Below are positions 1 through 7,450 of a stretch of 64,000 nucleotides of DNA, piece by piece. Every line of letters starts with the position of its first letter. The stretch's first letter is position 1. Source of the stretch: DASSBG01 sp963800395 (GTDB lineage: Bacteria > Pseudomonadota > Gammaproteobacteria > Xanthomonadales > Rhodanobacteraceae). A model generated the notes under the pieces. That model saw nothing but the letters and a program-made list of their open reading frames with translations, ran no database searches and was not told the origin of the DNA. The stretch is taken from assembly GCA_963800395.1 (NCBI GenBank), contig CAWDBD010000028.1, forward strand, positions 62,001 through 126,000, given 5' to 3'. The position numbers and the translations under genes were made by a program.

Positions 1-1071
1 GAACAGGTCGCGGAAGCAAGCCCACAGGAACCGTGCCTGCGGATCATCGCTCTCACGCAGCTTGCCGAATTTCTCGGCCGGGTCCCTGATGGCGAGGATC
101 TCGGCGACGGCGTCGGAGGCTTTCTGCTCGGACGGGCGGTAGTCCTTGCTGGCCAGGTCGAGTACCTCGATGGTCTTGCCGTTCTTCCTGTAGAAGCCGG
201 CGCCGGTCTTCTGGCCCAACGCGCCTTTCTCGATCAGCGCTGCCAGCCATTCGGGCGCCTTGAAGTACTTGTGCCAGGGGTCATCGGGCAGGGTGTCGCC
301 CATGGTCTTGATGACGTGCGCCATGGTATCCAGTCCGACCACGTCGGCAGTGCGGTAGGTGGCGCTCTTGGGGCGACCGATGGCCGGGCCGGTGAGTGCA
401 TCGACCACATCAAAACCCAGCCCGAATTCGGCAGTGTGGTGCATGGTCGAGAGCATGGAAAACACGCCGATGCGGTTGCCGATGAAGTTGGGCGTGTCGC
501 GTGCATACACCACGCCCTTGCCCAGCGCCGTGGTCAGGAAGGCTTCCAGCGCTTCAAGAACATGGGGGTCGGTCGACTTGCTCGGCACCAGTTCAACCAG
601 ATGCATGTACCGGGGCGGGTTGAAGAAGTGAACCCCGCAAAACCGCGTGCGCAACTGTTCCGGCAGGGCGCTGGCCATCTCATTGATTGAAAGACCGGAT
701 GTGTTGCTGGCAATAACAGCATTTTCAGGTAGATGCGGCGCAATTTTCTTGTAAAGATCGAGCTTCCAGTCCATGCGTTCGGCAATGGCCTCGACGACAA
801 GATCGCAGTCCGCCAGCAGACCGAGGTGCTCGTCGTAATCGGCCGGGATCAGGCTGTTCGCCAGCGACGTGTCGCCCAGCGGAGCGGGTTTGAGCTTGCC
901 AAGATTCTTGATGGCCTTGACGGCCACGGCATTGCCGGGACCTTCCTTGGCAGGCAGGTCGAACAAGATGGTCTCGATACCGGCATTGGACAGGTGGGCG
1001 GCAATTTGTGCCCCCATGACGCCGGCACCCAGCACGGCAGCCTTGCGAACGGGTAGCGATTGGGTAGTCAT
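1..1071 (-). CDS. 3-hydroxyacyl-CoA dehydrogenase (beta-oxidation), 3' part outside the window
   Basis: Partial gene: 357 codons are visible and the 3' end lies beyond the window edge. The product is an NAD-dependent 3-hydroxyacyl-CoA dehydrogenase of fatty-acid beta-oxidation. The N-terminal Rossmann fold carries GAGVMG (residues 15-20). Further on come NTSGLSINEM, the catalytic-His segment GVHFFNPPRYMHLVEL and NFIGNRIG. In this subfamily the dehydrogenase comes first and an enoyl-CoA hydratase domain usually follows, the reverse of E. coli FadB; the hydratase half is not visible here. The ATG start has AGGAG 6 nt upstream. It lies 59 bp downstream of the PsrA-like repressor gene on the same strand with no promoter seen between them, so the two are probably co-transcribed. 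Confidence 0.9.
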   Translation of the reverse strand, partial: MTTQSLPVRKAAVLGAGVMGAQIAAHLSNAGIETILFDLPAKEGPGNAVAVKAIKNLGKLKPAPLGDTSLANSLIPADYDEHLGLLADCDLVVEAIAERMDWKLDLYKKIAPHLPENAVIASNTSGLSINEMASALPEQLRTRFCGVHFFNPPRYMHLVELVPSKSTDPHVLEALEAFLTTALGKGVVYARDTPNFIGNRIGVFSMLSTMHHTAEFGLGFDVVDALTGPAIGRPKSATYRTADVVGLDTMAHVIKTMGDTLPDDPWHKYFKAPEWLAALIEKGALGQKTGAGFYRKNGKTIEVLDLASKDYRPSEQKASDAVAEILAIRDPAEKFGKLRESDDPQARFLWACFRDLF

Positions 1072-1130
1072 GCAGAACTCCTGTCAAAAGTCAGTTGATG
1101 CCAGCGCCAGAGTGCGCGGCATGATGGGGG

Positions 1131-1751
1131 TCAGGCACTGCGCATGCCGGCGGCGGCAAAGTCGATCAGATAGGACTCTGCCTGTTGCCGGTGCTGCGCT
1201 TCGCTCACGCCTTCGCGACGCTTGCTGATGCCAAAATCAGCCATGACGTAGGTCAGGGCGCCAGCCACGATATCCAGACGCCAGTAGAGTGTTTCCTTGT
1301 CCAGATCAGGCAGCAGGCGTGCAAATTCATGGGCAAATCGTTTCAGAACATGGCCGTAATTGTCGGACAGGAACTTGCGCAGGCGATCGTCCCGGTCGGC
1401 GTACGCTCGGGCCAGAAGCCGGACAAAGGCGCTGCCTCCGCGGGTATCCAGTGCAAGCGTCAAGGCAGGCCCTGCAAAGGCATCCAGAACATCCTCGAGT
1501 GTCGTCGACGGCTGCCCCTCAATCCGTTCCAGGCTCTTGATTCGATTGGTATTGAGTTCATCCAGGCGCCGCCGAAAGACTTCTTCGATAAGCGTTTCCT
1601 TGGATCCGAAATGGTAGTTCACTGCCGCCAGGTTGACGCCCGCATCGGCAGTGACCCTGCGCAATGACGCGGCAGCAAAGCCGTGGTCCGCGAACAGCTT
1701 CTCGGCAGCATTCAGAATGCGTTGCTTGGTGGACAAGCTGGATCGGCTCAT
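1131..1751 (-). CDS. psrA: PsrA-like TetR-family repressor of fatty-acid degradation
   Basis: TetR-family DNA-binding protein of 206 residues. The N-terminal helix-turn-helix region contains AGVNLAAVNYHFGSKETLIEE, close to the same stretch in Pseudomonas PsrA, and the C-terminus ends FAAAGMRSA as in PsrA relatives. PsrA proteins repress beta-oxidation genes and are released by long-chain acyl-CoA or fatty acids. Context supports this: the next gene on the strand is a 3-hydroxyacyl-CoA dehydrogenase. The start is set at the ATG before SRSSLSTKQR. A longer reading to 1853 would run through the promoter and operator described separately. The Shine-Dalgarno sequence is weak. The TetR call is certain; the PsrA assignment rests on motif resemblance, neighbour and operator. 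Confidence 0.85.
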   Translation of the reverse strand: MSRSSLSTKQRILNAAEKLFADHGFAAASLRRVTADAGVNLAAVNYHFGSKETLIEEVFRRRLDELNTNRIKSLERIEGQPSTTLEDVLDAFAGPALTLALDTRGGSAFVRLLARAYADRDDRLRKFLSDNYGHVLKRFAHEFARLLPDLDKETLYWRLDIVAGALTYVMADFGISKRREGVSEAQHRQQAESYLIDFAAAGMRSA

Positions 1752-1769
1752 GCAGGGAAAATTCTGTAT

Positions 1770-1783
1770 TAAACAAGCGTTTG
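1770..1783 (-). promoter_or_regulatory. PsrA-type operator overlapping the psrA transcription start
   Basis: The site reads TAAAC-AAGC-GTTTG on the plus strand. It is an inverted repeat of AAAC and GTTT with a 4-bp spacer, matching the published PsrA consensus form (G/C)AAAC-N2-4-GTTT(G/C) except for the first base. It begins just downstream of the -10 box of the psrA promoter, so a bound repressor would block initiation. Autoregulation is inferred. Confidence 0.6.
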
Positions 1784-1784
1784 A

Positions 1785-1813
1785 ATCATAGCCCTTTGCC
1801 TGCCGTCGGTCAA
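1785..1813 (-). promoter_or_regulatory. Sigma-70 promoter of psrA (-35 TTGACC, 17-bp spacer, -10 TATGAT)
   Basis: On the minus strand TTGACC (1813-1808) and TATGAT (1790-1785) are separated by exactly 17 bp and lie 34 bp upstream of the psrA ATG. Each box differs from consensus at one position. The predicted transcription start near 1778 falls inside the operator. Confidence 0.7.
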
Positions 1814-1854
1814 CGGGCAGCACCCGCTTGTGTCGAAAATGTGACCAGACCATG

Positions 1855-1868
1855 CAAACATGTGTTCG
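1855..1868. promoter_or_regulatory. Possible second PsrA-like half-conserved site
   Basis: CAAAC-ATGT-GTTCG has the same geometry as the operator 70 bp away but one mismatch in the right half. It lies upstream of the psrA -35 box and between psrA and the divergent ndk gene, so it could serve either side. It may be chance. Confidence 0.3.
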
Positions 1869-1996
1869 ATTGCGTTAGTATTGACATTGGTTAGGCGCCG
1901 CAACTGCGTGAATGTGCGCTGTTTTGGGGCCGTCGTGCGGCAATCGGGATGGGTTGTCGCTTTCATCATGAATCATCTTTCTGGAGCAGAGCCCTC

Positions 1997-2425
1997 ATGG
2001 CGCTGGAGCGCACCCTTTCCATTATCAAACCCGATGCCGTGGCCAAGAACGTCATCGGCGAAATCTATTCCCGTTTCGAAAAAGCAGGACTGCGCATTGC
2101 CGCCTCGCGCATGCAACAGTTGAGTCGCGCGCAGGCCGAAGGCTTTTACGCCGTGCATCGCGAGCGTCCTTTCTTCAGCGCCCTGGTGGAGTTCATGATC
2201 TCCGGTCCGGTTGTGATACAGGTGCTGGAAGGCGAAAACGCCATTGCCAGGAATCGCGAATTGATGGGCGCTACCAACCCGGCCGAGGCCGATGCGGGCA
2301 CCATCCGCGCCGACTTCGCCGAAACCATTGATGCCAATGCGGTGCATGGTTCGGACGCAGCGGAAACGGCAGCATTCGAAATCGGCTATTTCTTTGCCGC
2401 ATCCGACGTCAACGAGCGCGGTTGA
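1997..2425 (+). CDS. ndk: Nucleoside diphosphate kinase
   Basis: Nucleoside diphosphate kinase transfers the gamma phosphate from ATP to other NDPs through a phosphohistidine. The product is 142 residues, the usual bacterial length. It begins MALERTLSIIKPDAVAKN, the family signature with the conserved Lys-Pro-Asp, and carries the active-site His117 in NAVHGSD. The ATG is chosen because the fold starts there; a longer in-frame reading from 1949 adds residues unlike the family. It is the first gene of the ndk-rlmN-pilF-rodZ run and its stop is 4 bp before the rlmN ATG. A TTGACA hexamer (1881-1886) lies upstream without a convincing -10 at the right distance. Confidence 0.97.
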   Translation: MALERTLSIIKPDAVAKNVIGEIYSRFEKAGLRIAASRMQQLSRAQAEGFYAVHRERPFFSALVEFMISGPVVIQVLEGENAIARNRELMGATNPAEADAGTIRADFAETIDANAVHGSDAAETAAFEIGYFFAASDVNERG

Positions 2426-2429
2426 TGGC

Positions 2430-3545
2430 ATGACGCAGAACTCCCGCACCAACCTGCTTGATCTCGACCGTGAGCGGATGCGGGAGTTTTTTGTCGGCAT
2501 TGGCGAAAAGCCCTATCGTGCCGAACAGATCATGCGCTGGATTTATCATCGCCTGGAGTCCGACTTCGAGGCGATGACCGATCTGGGCAAGACGCTGCGC
2601 ACCAAGCTCAGCGAATGCGCCTATGTCGGCGTGCCAGAGACAGTACATGAGCAGGCATCTCGCGACGGCACCTGCAAGTGGCTGCTGGGCATGCACGCGG
2701 GCAATGCAGTGGAAACCGTGTACATTCCCGAGCCCAGCCGCGGCACCTTGTGCGTCTCCTCGCAGGTGGGCTGTGCGCTCAATTGCCAGTTCTGCTCGAC
2801 CGCGACACAAGGCTTCAATCGCAACCTGAGCGCGGCCGAAATCATTGGCCAGGTGTGGGTGGCGGCAAAGAAGCTCGGCAATGTGCCGCACCAGCAGCGC
2901 CGCATCACCAACGTGGTGATGATGGGCATGGGCGAACCGCTGATGAACTTCGACAACGTCGTCACCGCCATGAGCCTGATGCGTGATGACCTCGGGTTCG
3001 GCTTGGCCAACAAGCGCGTGACGCTGTCAACGGCCGGGATGGTGCCCATGATCGACAAGCTCTCCGAGCAGGCCGATGTTTCCCTGGCGGTGTCGCTGCA
3101 CGCGCCTACGGATGACTTGCGTACCGAGCTGGTACCGCTGAACAAGCGATTCCCGATTGTCGAGTTGATGGACGCCTGCCGCCGCTATGCGAAGCGTCGG
3201 CCGCGTACCACGATCACCTTTGAATACACGTTGATGAAGGGTATCAACGACCACCCCGAGCACGCCCGCAAGCTGGCCAAGCTGATGCGCACCCTGCCGG
3301 GCAAGGTCAATCTGATCCCGTTCAATCCGTTTCCCGGCACGCGCTACGAATGTTCGGATGCCGATGTCATCGCCCGGTTTCAGAAGATTCTCAATGATGC
3401 CGGGATAATCGCCATGCTGAGGCGCACCCGTGGTGACGATATCGACGCGGCCTGCGGTCAGCTCAAGGGCAGGGTGATCGACCGGACCAAGCGGCAAGCA
3501 CAGTTCCGGCAACATCTCGAGGAGACTGCCAGCCATGCCGCGTAA
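2430..3545 (+). CDS. rlmN: Dual-specificity 23S rRNA/tRNA adenine-C2 methyltransferase RlmN
   Basis: Radical-SAM enzyme that methylates C2 of A2503 in 23S rRNA and A37 in a subset of tRNAs. The protein has 371 residues. The [4Fe-4S] motif C-X3-C-X2-C is at Cys115, Cys119 and Cys122 (VGCALNCQFC). The C-terminal cysteine that forms the methylene-enzyme adduct lies near residue 342 (DIDAACGQL). NVVMMGMGEPLMNFDNV is the conserved GEP SAM-binding segment. The ATG start follows the ndk stop by 4 bp, giving translational coupling; the last 11 bp overlap pilF. Confidence 0.97.
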   Translation: MTQNSRTNLLDLDRERMREFFVGIGEKPYRAEQIMRWIYHRLESDFEAMTDLGKTLRTKLSECAYVGVPETVHEQASRDGTCKWLLGMHAGNAVETVYIPEPSRGTLCVSSQVGCALNCQFCSTATQGFNRNLSAAEIIGQVWVAAKKLGNVPHQQRRITNVVMMGMGEPLMNFDNVVTAMSLMRDDLGFGLANKRVTLSTAGMVPMIDKLSEQADVSLAVSLHAPTDDLRTELVPLNKRFPIVELMDACRRYAKRRPRTTITFEYTLMKGINDHPEHARKLAKLMRTLPGKVNLIPFNPFPGTRYECSDADVIARFQKILNDAGIIAMLRRTRGDDIDAACGQLKGRVIDRTKRQAQFRQHLEETASHAA

Positions 3546-4323
3546 CCGTTTCGTATTGCTGGCGCTGCTCTTCCTGGCTCTCCCAGCCTGCCAATCAGTG
3601 CAAAGCGACGGCACACGGAACTCGCAGTTACCGCAAGAATCGGCATCCGATCAGCGCCGCAATGCAGCCCAGATACATACCGAGCTGGGTCAGCGCTACA
3701 TGCAACGCGGGCAACTTGAACAGGCGCTGGGAAAACTGAAGAAGGCGCTGAGCTTCGATGCAAACTACGAGCCTGCGCATACCGTCATTGCCATTCTGTA
3801 CGAGCGTATCGGCAACCTTGCGCTTGCCGAGCAGCACTACCGAAAAGCGGAAAGCCTGGCCCCGGACAAAGGCGCAACCAACAACAACCTCGGGCAGTTT
3901 CTTTGCAGGATCGGCAAGGTGGATGAATCGCTGACCTATTTTTCCAAGGCCGTGGCTGATCCGTTCTACAAGACCCCGGCGGCTGCCTACGTGAACGCAG
4001 GTACCTGTCTCTTGAAGGTTCACAAGACCGCGCAAGCCATCACCCAGTTGCGCAGTGCGCTGGCAATCAGCCCCGCCAACGCCGATGCGCTGTTTCAGAT
4101 GGCCGGCGCCCTGGTGCAGCAGAAAGACTACTTTCATGCGCGCGCATTTATTCAGCGCTTTGAAGCGCTGGGCCAGCCCCGGCCCGAATCACTGATGTTG
4201 GGGTACACGATCGAAAAGGGTCTGGGCGAGCTGGAGATCGCCCGGCAATACGCCAAGAAGCTGCAAGACCAGTTCCCGGATTCGGATCAGGCTCGCAGAC
4301 TGCAAGGCCAAACATCATCATGA
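3535..4323 (+). CDS. pilF: Type IV pilus biogenesis lipoprotein PilF/PilW (TPR)
   Basis: Outer-membrane lipoprotein that helps PilQ secretin multimerise during type IV pilus assembly. The signal peptide ends in the lipobox LALPAC with Cys19 as the lipidation site. Tetratricopeptide repeats fill the rest, starting near residue 48 (ELGQRYMQRGQLEQALGKL) and including a GATNNNLGQFLCRIGK repeat. The length of 262 residues fits the family. The start overlaps the end of rlmN by 11 bp and the stop overlaps the rodZ ATG (ATGA). The rlmN-pilF-rodZ order is conserved in gammaproteobacteria, which separates this from generic TPR lipoproteins. Confidence 0.9.
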   Translation: MPRNRFVLLALLFLALPACQSVQSDGTRNSQLPQESASDQRRNAAQIHTELGQRYMQRGQLEQALGKLKKALSFDANYEPAHTVIAILYERIGNLALAEQHYRKAESLAPDKGATNNNLGQFLCRIGKVDESLTYFSKAVADPFYKTPAAAYVNAGTCLLKVHKTAQAITQLRSALAISPANADALFQMAGALVQQKDYFHARAFIQRFEALGQPRPESLMLGYTIEKGLGELEIARQYAKKLQDQFPDSDQARRLQGQTSS

Positions 4324-5414
4324 GCAAGAAACGCAATAAGAATTCGCAGCGCCGCAAGATGCAACACGCCCGGGTACCGGATCAGCGCGCAGCCTCACCC
4401 GAAAATGAGAGCGTCGCAGAGCCGGTGTCGGCGGAGAGCACTGACGCCGACGCTGAAGCACAGTCGACACCCGATATCATGGTATCCCGGGTGGCCGATG
4501 ATCAAGACCTGTCTGCTCGCGAGCAGCAGGCCAGGGACCTGGGCTGCCAGCTTCGCCAGGCACGCGAGAACAAGGGCATGGACCTCGATGAGGCCGCGCA
4601 TCAGATGCACCTGCCCTGGCGCGTGGTCGCCAAGCTCGAGTCGGGCGACTGGCAAGGGATCGACTCACCGATCTATCTGCATGGCTATTTGCGCAGCTAC
4701 ACCAGCCTTCTGGGCATGGAAACCCCCAGTCTGGTCGAGGATGTGGCGCAGCAGGTAAGCGCACCGCAGGCACTCGTTTCAACCGGAGGGATCTCGCGCG
4801 GGCGTTACCTTATGCAGCGCTATGCTGTCGCCTCGACCTATCTGGTCATTACCGCCCTGATTGTCGTGCCGGTCATCATTCTGGGCATCAACGGGGGCCT
4901 GAAGCACAATCTGGCGCGTCTGGCGCCGTTGGATCCGGCGCCCGTGGCCCAGGTCGGTGACAAGACAGACGCTTCCACAGCATCACGGGGGACCGACAGG
5001 CAGACCAGCGAGGCGGCACAACAGAAACCGCTCATGGCATCCATGGCGCCTGTCAATCTCATTGATCAGGGCCAGCCGGGCACGGTCAAGCCGGCAACGC
5101 CTGCGGTGCAAAAGGCTCCGGAAGCCCCGCCTTCAGCCCCAGCTCAGGCTGACGGCTCGCTGGTCATCGAGCTGCATGCGCCAAGCTGGGTGGAGGTGAC
5201 TTCCAGCGGCGGCGACCGGCTTGCCTATGCGTTGCTCGAGGCCGGCAAGCATGTATTCCGGGGAAAAGGGCTGACCGTTCGCCTGGGCAATGCCGGCGCG
5301 GCCGAAGTGCGCATGGATGGGCAGAAGCTCGATCTGGGCGCCTATCAGCGGGCCAATGTGGCCTATTTCCGGGTTGATTCGCAAGGTGAGCTGCACAACC
5401 CACCAGATGCCTGA
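4320..5414 (+). CDS. rodZ: RodZ-like helix-turn-helix membrane protein (cell shape)
   Basis: Bitopic inner-membrane protein linking MreB filaments to the elongasome. The 364 residues run in order: a charged N-terminal extension, a Cro/CI-type helix-turn-helix at about 72-135 (LGCQLRQARENKGMDLDEAA), one transmembrane helix near 171-190 (YLVITALIVVPVIILGI), a Pro/Ala/Gln-rich periplasmic linker, and a C-terminal DUF4115 beta domain from about 277. The first 60 residues are unusually basic and then acidic compared with E. coli RodZ. The ATG overlaps the pilF stop. In E. coli ispG and hisS follow; here a 202-bp spacer leads straight to yfgM. Confidence 0.88.
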   Translation: MSKKRNKNSQRRKMQHARVPDQRAASPENESVAEPVSAESTDADAEAQSTPDIMVSRVADDQDLSAREQQARDLGCQLRQARENKGMDLDEAAHQMHLPWRVVAKLESGDWQGIDSPIYLHGYLRSYTSLLGMETPSLVEDVAQQVSAPQALVSTGGISRGRYLMQRYAVASTYLVITALIVVPVIILGINGGLKHNLARLAPLDPAPVAQVGDKTDASTASRGTDRQTSEAAQQKPLMASMAPVNLIDQGQPGTVKPATPAVQKAPEAPPSAPAQADGSLVIELHAPSWVEVTSSGGDRLAYALLEAGKHVFRGKGLTVRLGNAGAAEVRMDGQKLDLGAYQRANVAYFRVDSQGELHNPPDA

Positions 5415-5616
5415 ACGCATGGCGGCAGAGTCGCTGTTTCGATACAGGACTTAATCAGACGGCCCGCTTCGGTTATGCTTGCGCGACCGCACGGCAGCCG
5501 CGCCCGGGTGCGGCCGATTTGCAGGCGCACCCAGAACCAACCGGGCAGCCGCACAACCGGCTTGCTGCGGTACCCCCTCTTACTGCATGCGCGCATGGAG
5601 TCCGCAAGGTAGACCA

Positions 5617-6267
5617 ATGGCTTTTGAAGACTACGACGATTACGAAAAAAGTGAACATGTTGTGCAATGGTTGCGCGACAATGCGTGGGCCATCGTGTCC
5701 GGTATTGTGCTGGGCCTGCTGCTGATCTTCGGTGTCAACCAGTGGCGGACCCACCAGGCCACGCATCGCGCCGGAGCCGCTGCGCAATATCAATTGATGA
5801 CGGATGCTATCCAGGCCGGCAACAAGAACGCGATCGACGCCGCTGCGAGCACGCTGAAGGACGAGTACAAGGACACGCCTTTCGCCGTGTTTGCTTCGCT
5901 TCAGCAAGGCGAGCTTGCCGTCAAGAAAGGCTCGCCTGCAGAGGCCGAGATGCCACTGAAGTGGGCGCGCGAACATGCCGGTGACCCGGCATTGAAGGCA
6001 CTGGCCGAGTTGCGCCTGGCGCGCGTGCAGCTGGCTGCTGGCTCGCCTCAAGCGGCTATTGGAACCATTGATGCGCTGCCGAAAGGCAGCTTTGCTGGTC
6101 CGGCAGCCGAGCTGCGTGGTGATGCGCTGCTGGCGCTGAAACGGCAGGATGAAGCCCGCAAGGCCTATCAGGCCGCATTGGACGGGTACGATGAAGGTGC
6201 GGCACCGCGTCGCCTGGTACAACTGAAACTCGATAACCTGGCGCAAGCCGGGAAGCAGGGCTCATGA
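5617..6267 (+). CDS. yfgM: YfgM-like tetratricopeptide membrane protein (SecYEG ancillary subunit)
   Basis: Single-pass inner-membrane protein with a periplasmic TPR-like domain; in E. coli YfgM binds SecYEG and PpiD. The 216 residues show a short acidic cytoplasmic N-terminus (MAFEDYDDYEKSEHVVQWL), a transmembrane helix at about 23-40 (WAIVSGIVLGLLLIFGVNQW) and helical repeats to the end. The start ATG has AAGGTAG 5 nt upstream; a longer reading from 5479 covers spacer with poor coding character. A weak promoter may precede it (TTAATC, 17 bp, TATGCT at 5451-5479). It overlaps bamB by four bases. The role is inferred from family and synteny. Confidence 0.85.
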   Translation: MAFEDYDDYEKSEHVVQWLRDNAWAIVSGIVLGLLLIFGVNQWRTHQATHRAGAAAQYQLMTDAIQAGNKNAIDAAASTLKDEYKDTPFAVFASLQQGELAVKKGSPAEAEMPLKWAREHAGDPALKALAELRLARVQLAAGSPQAAIGTIDALPKGSFAGPAAELRGDALLALKRQDEARKAYQAALDGYDEGAAPRRLVQLKLDNLAQAGKQGS

Positions 6268-7436
6268 AACGCATATTCTTCGTACTGTTGCTCACCGCCG
6301 TGACGCTGCTCGCGGCGTGCGGCAAAGACAACAGCAACATCAAACCTCCGCATGAACTGGGCGACTTCACGCCGTCGGTGAAGGTGCAGCGGCTGTGGAC
6401 AGCACAGGTTGGCCGTGGCGCGGATAAGGCGGGAATGCGCATGCGTCCTGCATTCGAGGACAATACCATCTATGCAGCCAGCACAGACGGCTACATGAAG
6501 GCCATTGATGGCACCACGGGCAGGACCCTCTGGGAGAAGACCAAACCGTGGCGTGCCGAGGGCGACATCAGCTATTCGGGCGGGCCCGCAGTGTCCGACG
6601 GCGTGCTGGCCGTGGGTACACTGGATGGCCATGTGTACACTTATGAGGCAAAGACCGGCAAGCGACTGTGGAGCACACAGGTCGACTCGTCCATCCTGAG
6701 CACCCCTGTGTTTTCCGGCGACATGCTGCTGGTGCGTACCGACAACGGCAAGGTTACCGCGCTCAAGCGAGCCGATGGCAGCCGCGCCTGGGTCTATGAC
6801 CAAAGCACGATTCCAACCCTGAGTCTGCGTGGCAACAGCAACCTGCTGGTGTCGCATGGTGTGGTCTTCTTCGGTAGTGACAGCGGCAAGCTGGTCGCAA
6901 TCCGACTGGACACCGGAAAGCCGATCTGGGACCAGGAATTGTCCCAGCAGCAGGGGCGCACGGAGATCGAGCGACTTGATGATTCCGACGGCAATCTGAT
7001 TCTGGATGATGCCACCTTGTACGCTTCGGCCTATCACGGCCATTTGCTGGCGGTGGATGCGCGTGAAGGGCGATCGCTCTGGGATCATCCGTTCTCCAGC
7101 TATGCGGGAGTTGCACTGGGCGGCTCAACCCTGGTGGGTGTTGATGACCAGTCCAACGTATGGGCGTGGAGCACGGATGGTGGCGGCAATTTGTGGAAGC
7201 AGGATGGCCTGACCTGGCGCTGGCTGGGTACCCCGGCCGTGCAAGGCAATACCGTTGTGGTCGGTGACCGCGAGGGCTACGTGCACTGGCTGAAGTTGTC
7301 TGATGGCAGCTTCGCGGCGCGCACTCGCATGGGCCGTGATGCCATCCGCTCGCAGCCTCTGGTGCTGGACGACGGGCGGGTCATCATCGAGGATGCCAGC
7401 GGCAATATTTCCGCCTGGCAAGTAGGCAAGCCCTGA
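6264..7436 (+). CDS. bamB: Outer-membrane protein assembly factor BamB
   Basis: Lipoprotein subunit of the BAM complex that inserts beta-barrel proteins in the outer membrane. The signal peptide ends LLAAC with Cys19 lipidated. The rest is an eight-bladed PQQ-type beta-propeller, seen as repeated motifs such as AIDGTTGRTLWEK, YEAKTGKRLWSTQ, ALKRADGSRAWVY and IRLDTGKPIWDQ. At 390 residues it matches E. coli BamB. It overlaps yfgM by ATGA and is followed 14 bp later by der, the same order as in E. coli. Confidence 0.95.
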   Translation: MKRIFFVLLLTAVTLLAACGKDNSNIKPPHELGDFTPSVKVQRLWTAQVGRGADKAGMRMRPAFEDNTIYAASTDGYMKAIDGTTGRTLWEKTKPWRAEGDISYSGGPAVSDGVLAVGTLDGHVYTYEAKTGKRLWSTQVDSSILSTPVFSGDMLLVRTDNGKVTALKRADGSRAWVYDQSTIPTLSLRGNSNLLVSHGVVFFGSDSGKLVAIRLDTGKPIWDQELSQQQGRTEIERLDDSDGNLILDDATLYASAYHGHLLAVDAREGRSLWDHPFSSYAGVALGGSTLVGVDDQSNVWAWSTDGGGNLWKQDGLTWRWLGTPAVQGNTVVVGDREGYVHWLKLSDGSFAARTRMGRDAIRSQPLVLDDGRVIIEDASGNISAWQVGKP

Positions 7437-7450
7437 ACGCGACCGATGCC

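Noticed and set aside
725..1087. Minus-strand open frame in the dehydrogenase region
   Set aside because: It is another frame of the true 3-hydroxyacyl-CoA dehydrogenase, whose Rossmann and catalytic motifs are in the frame starting at 1071.
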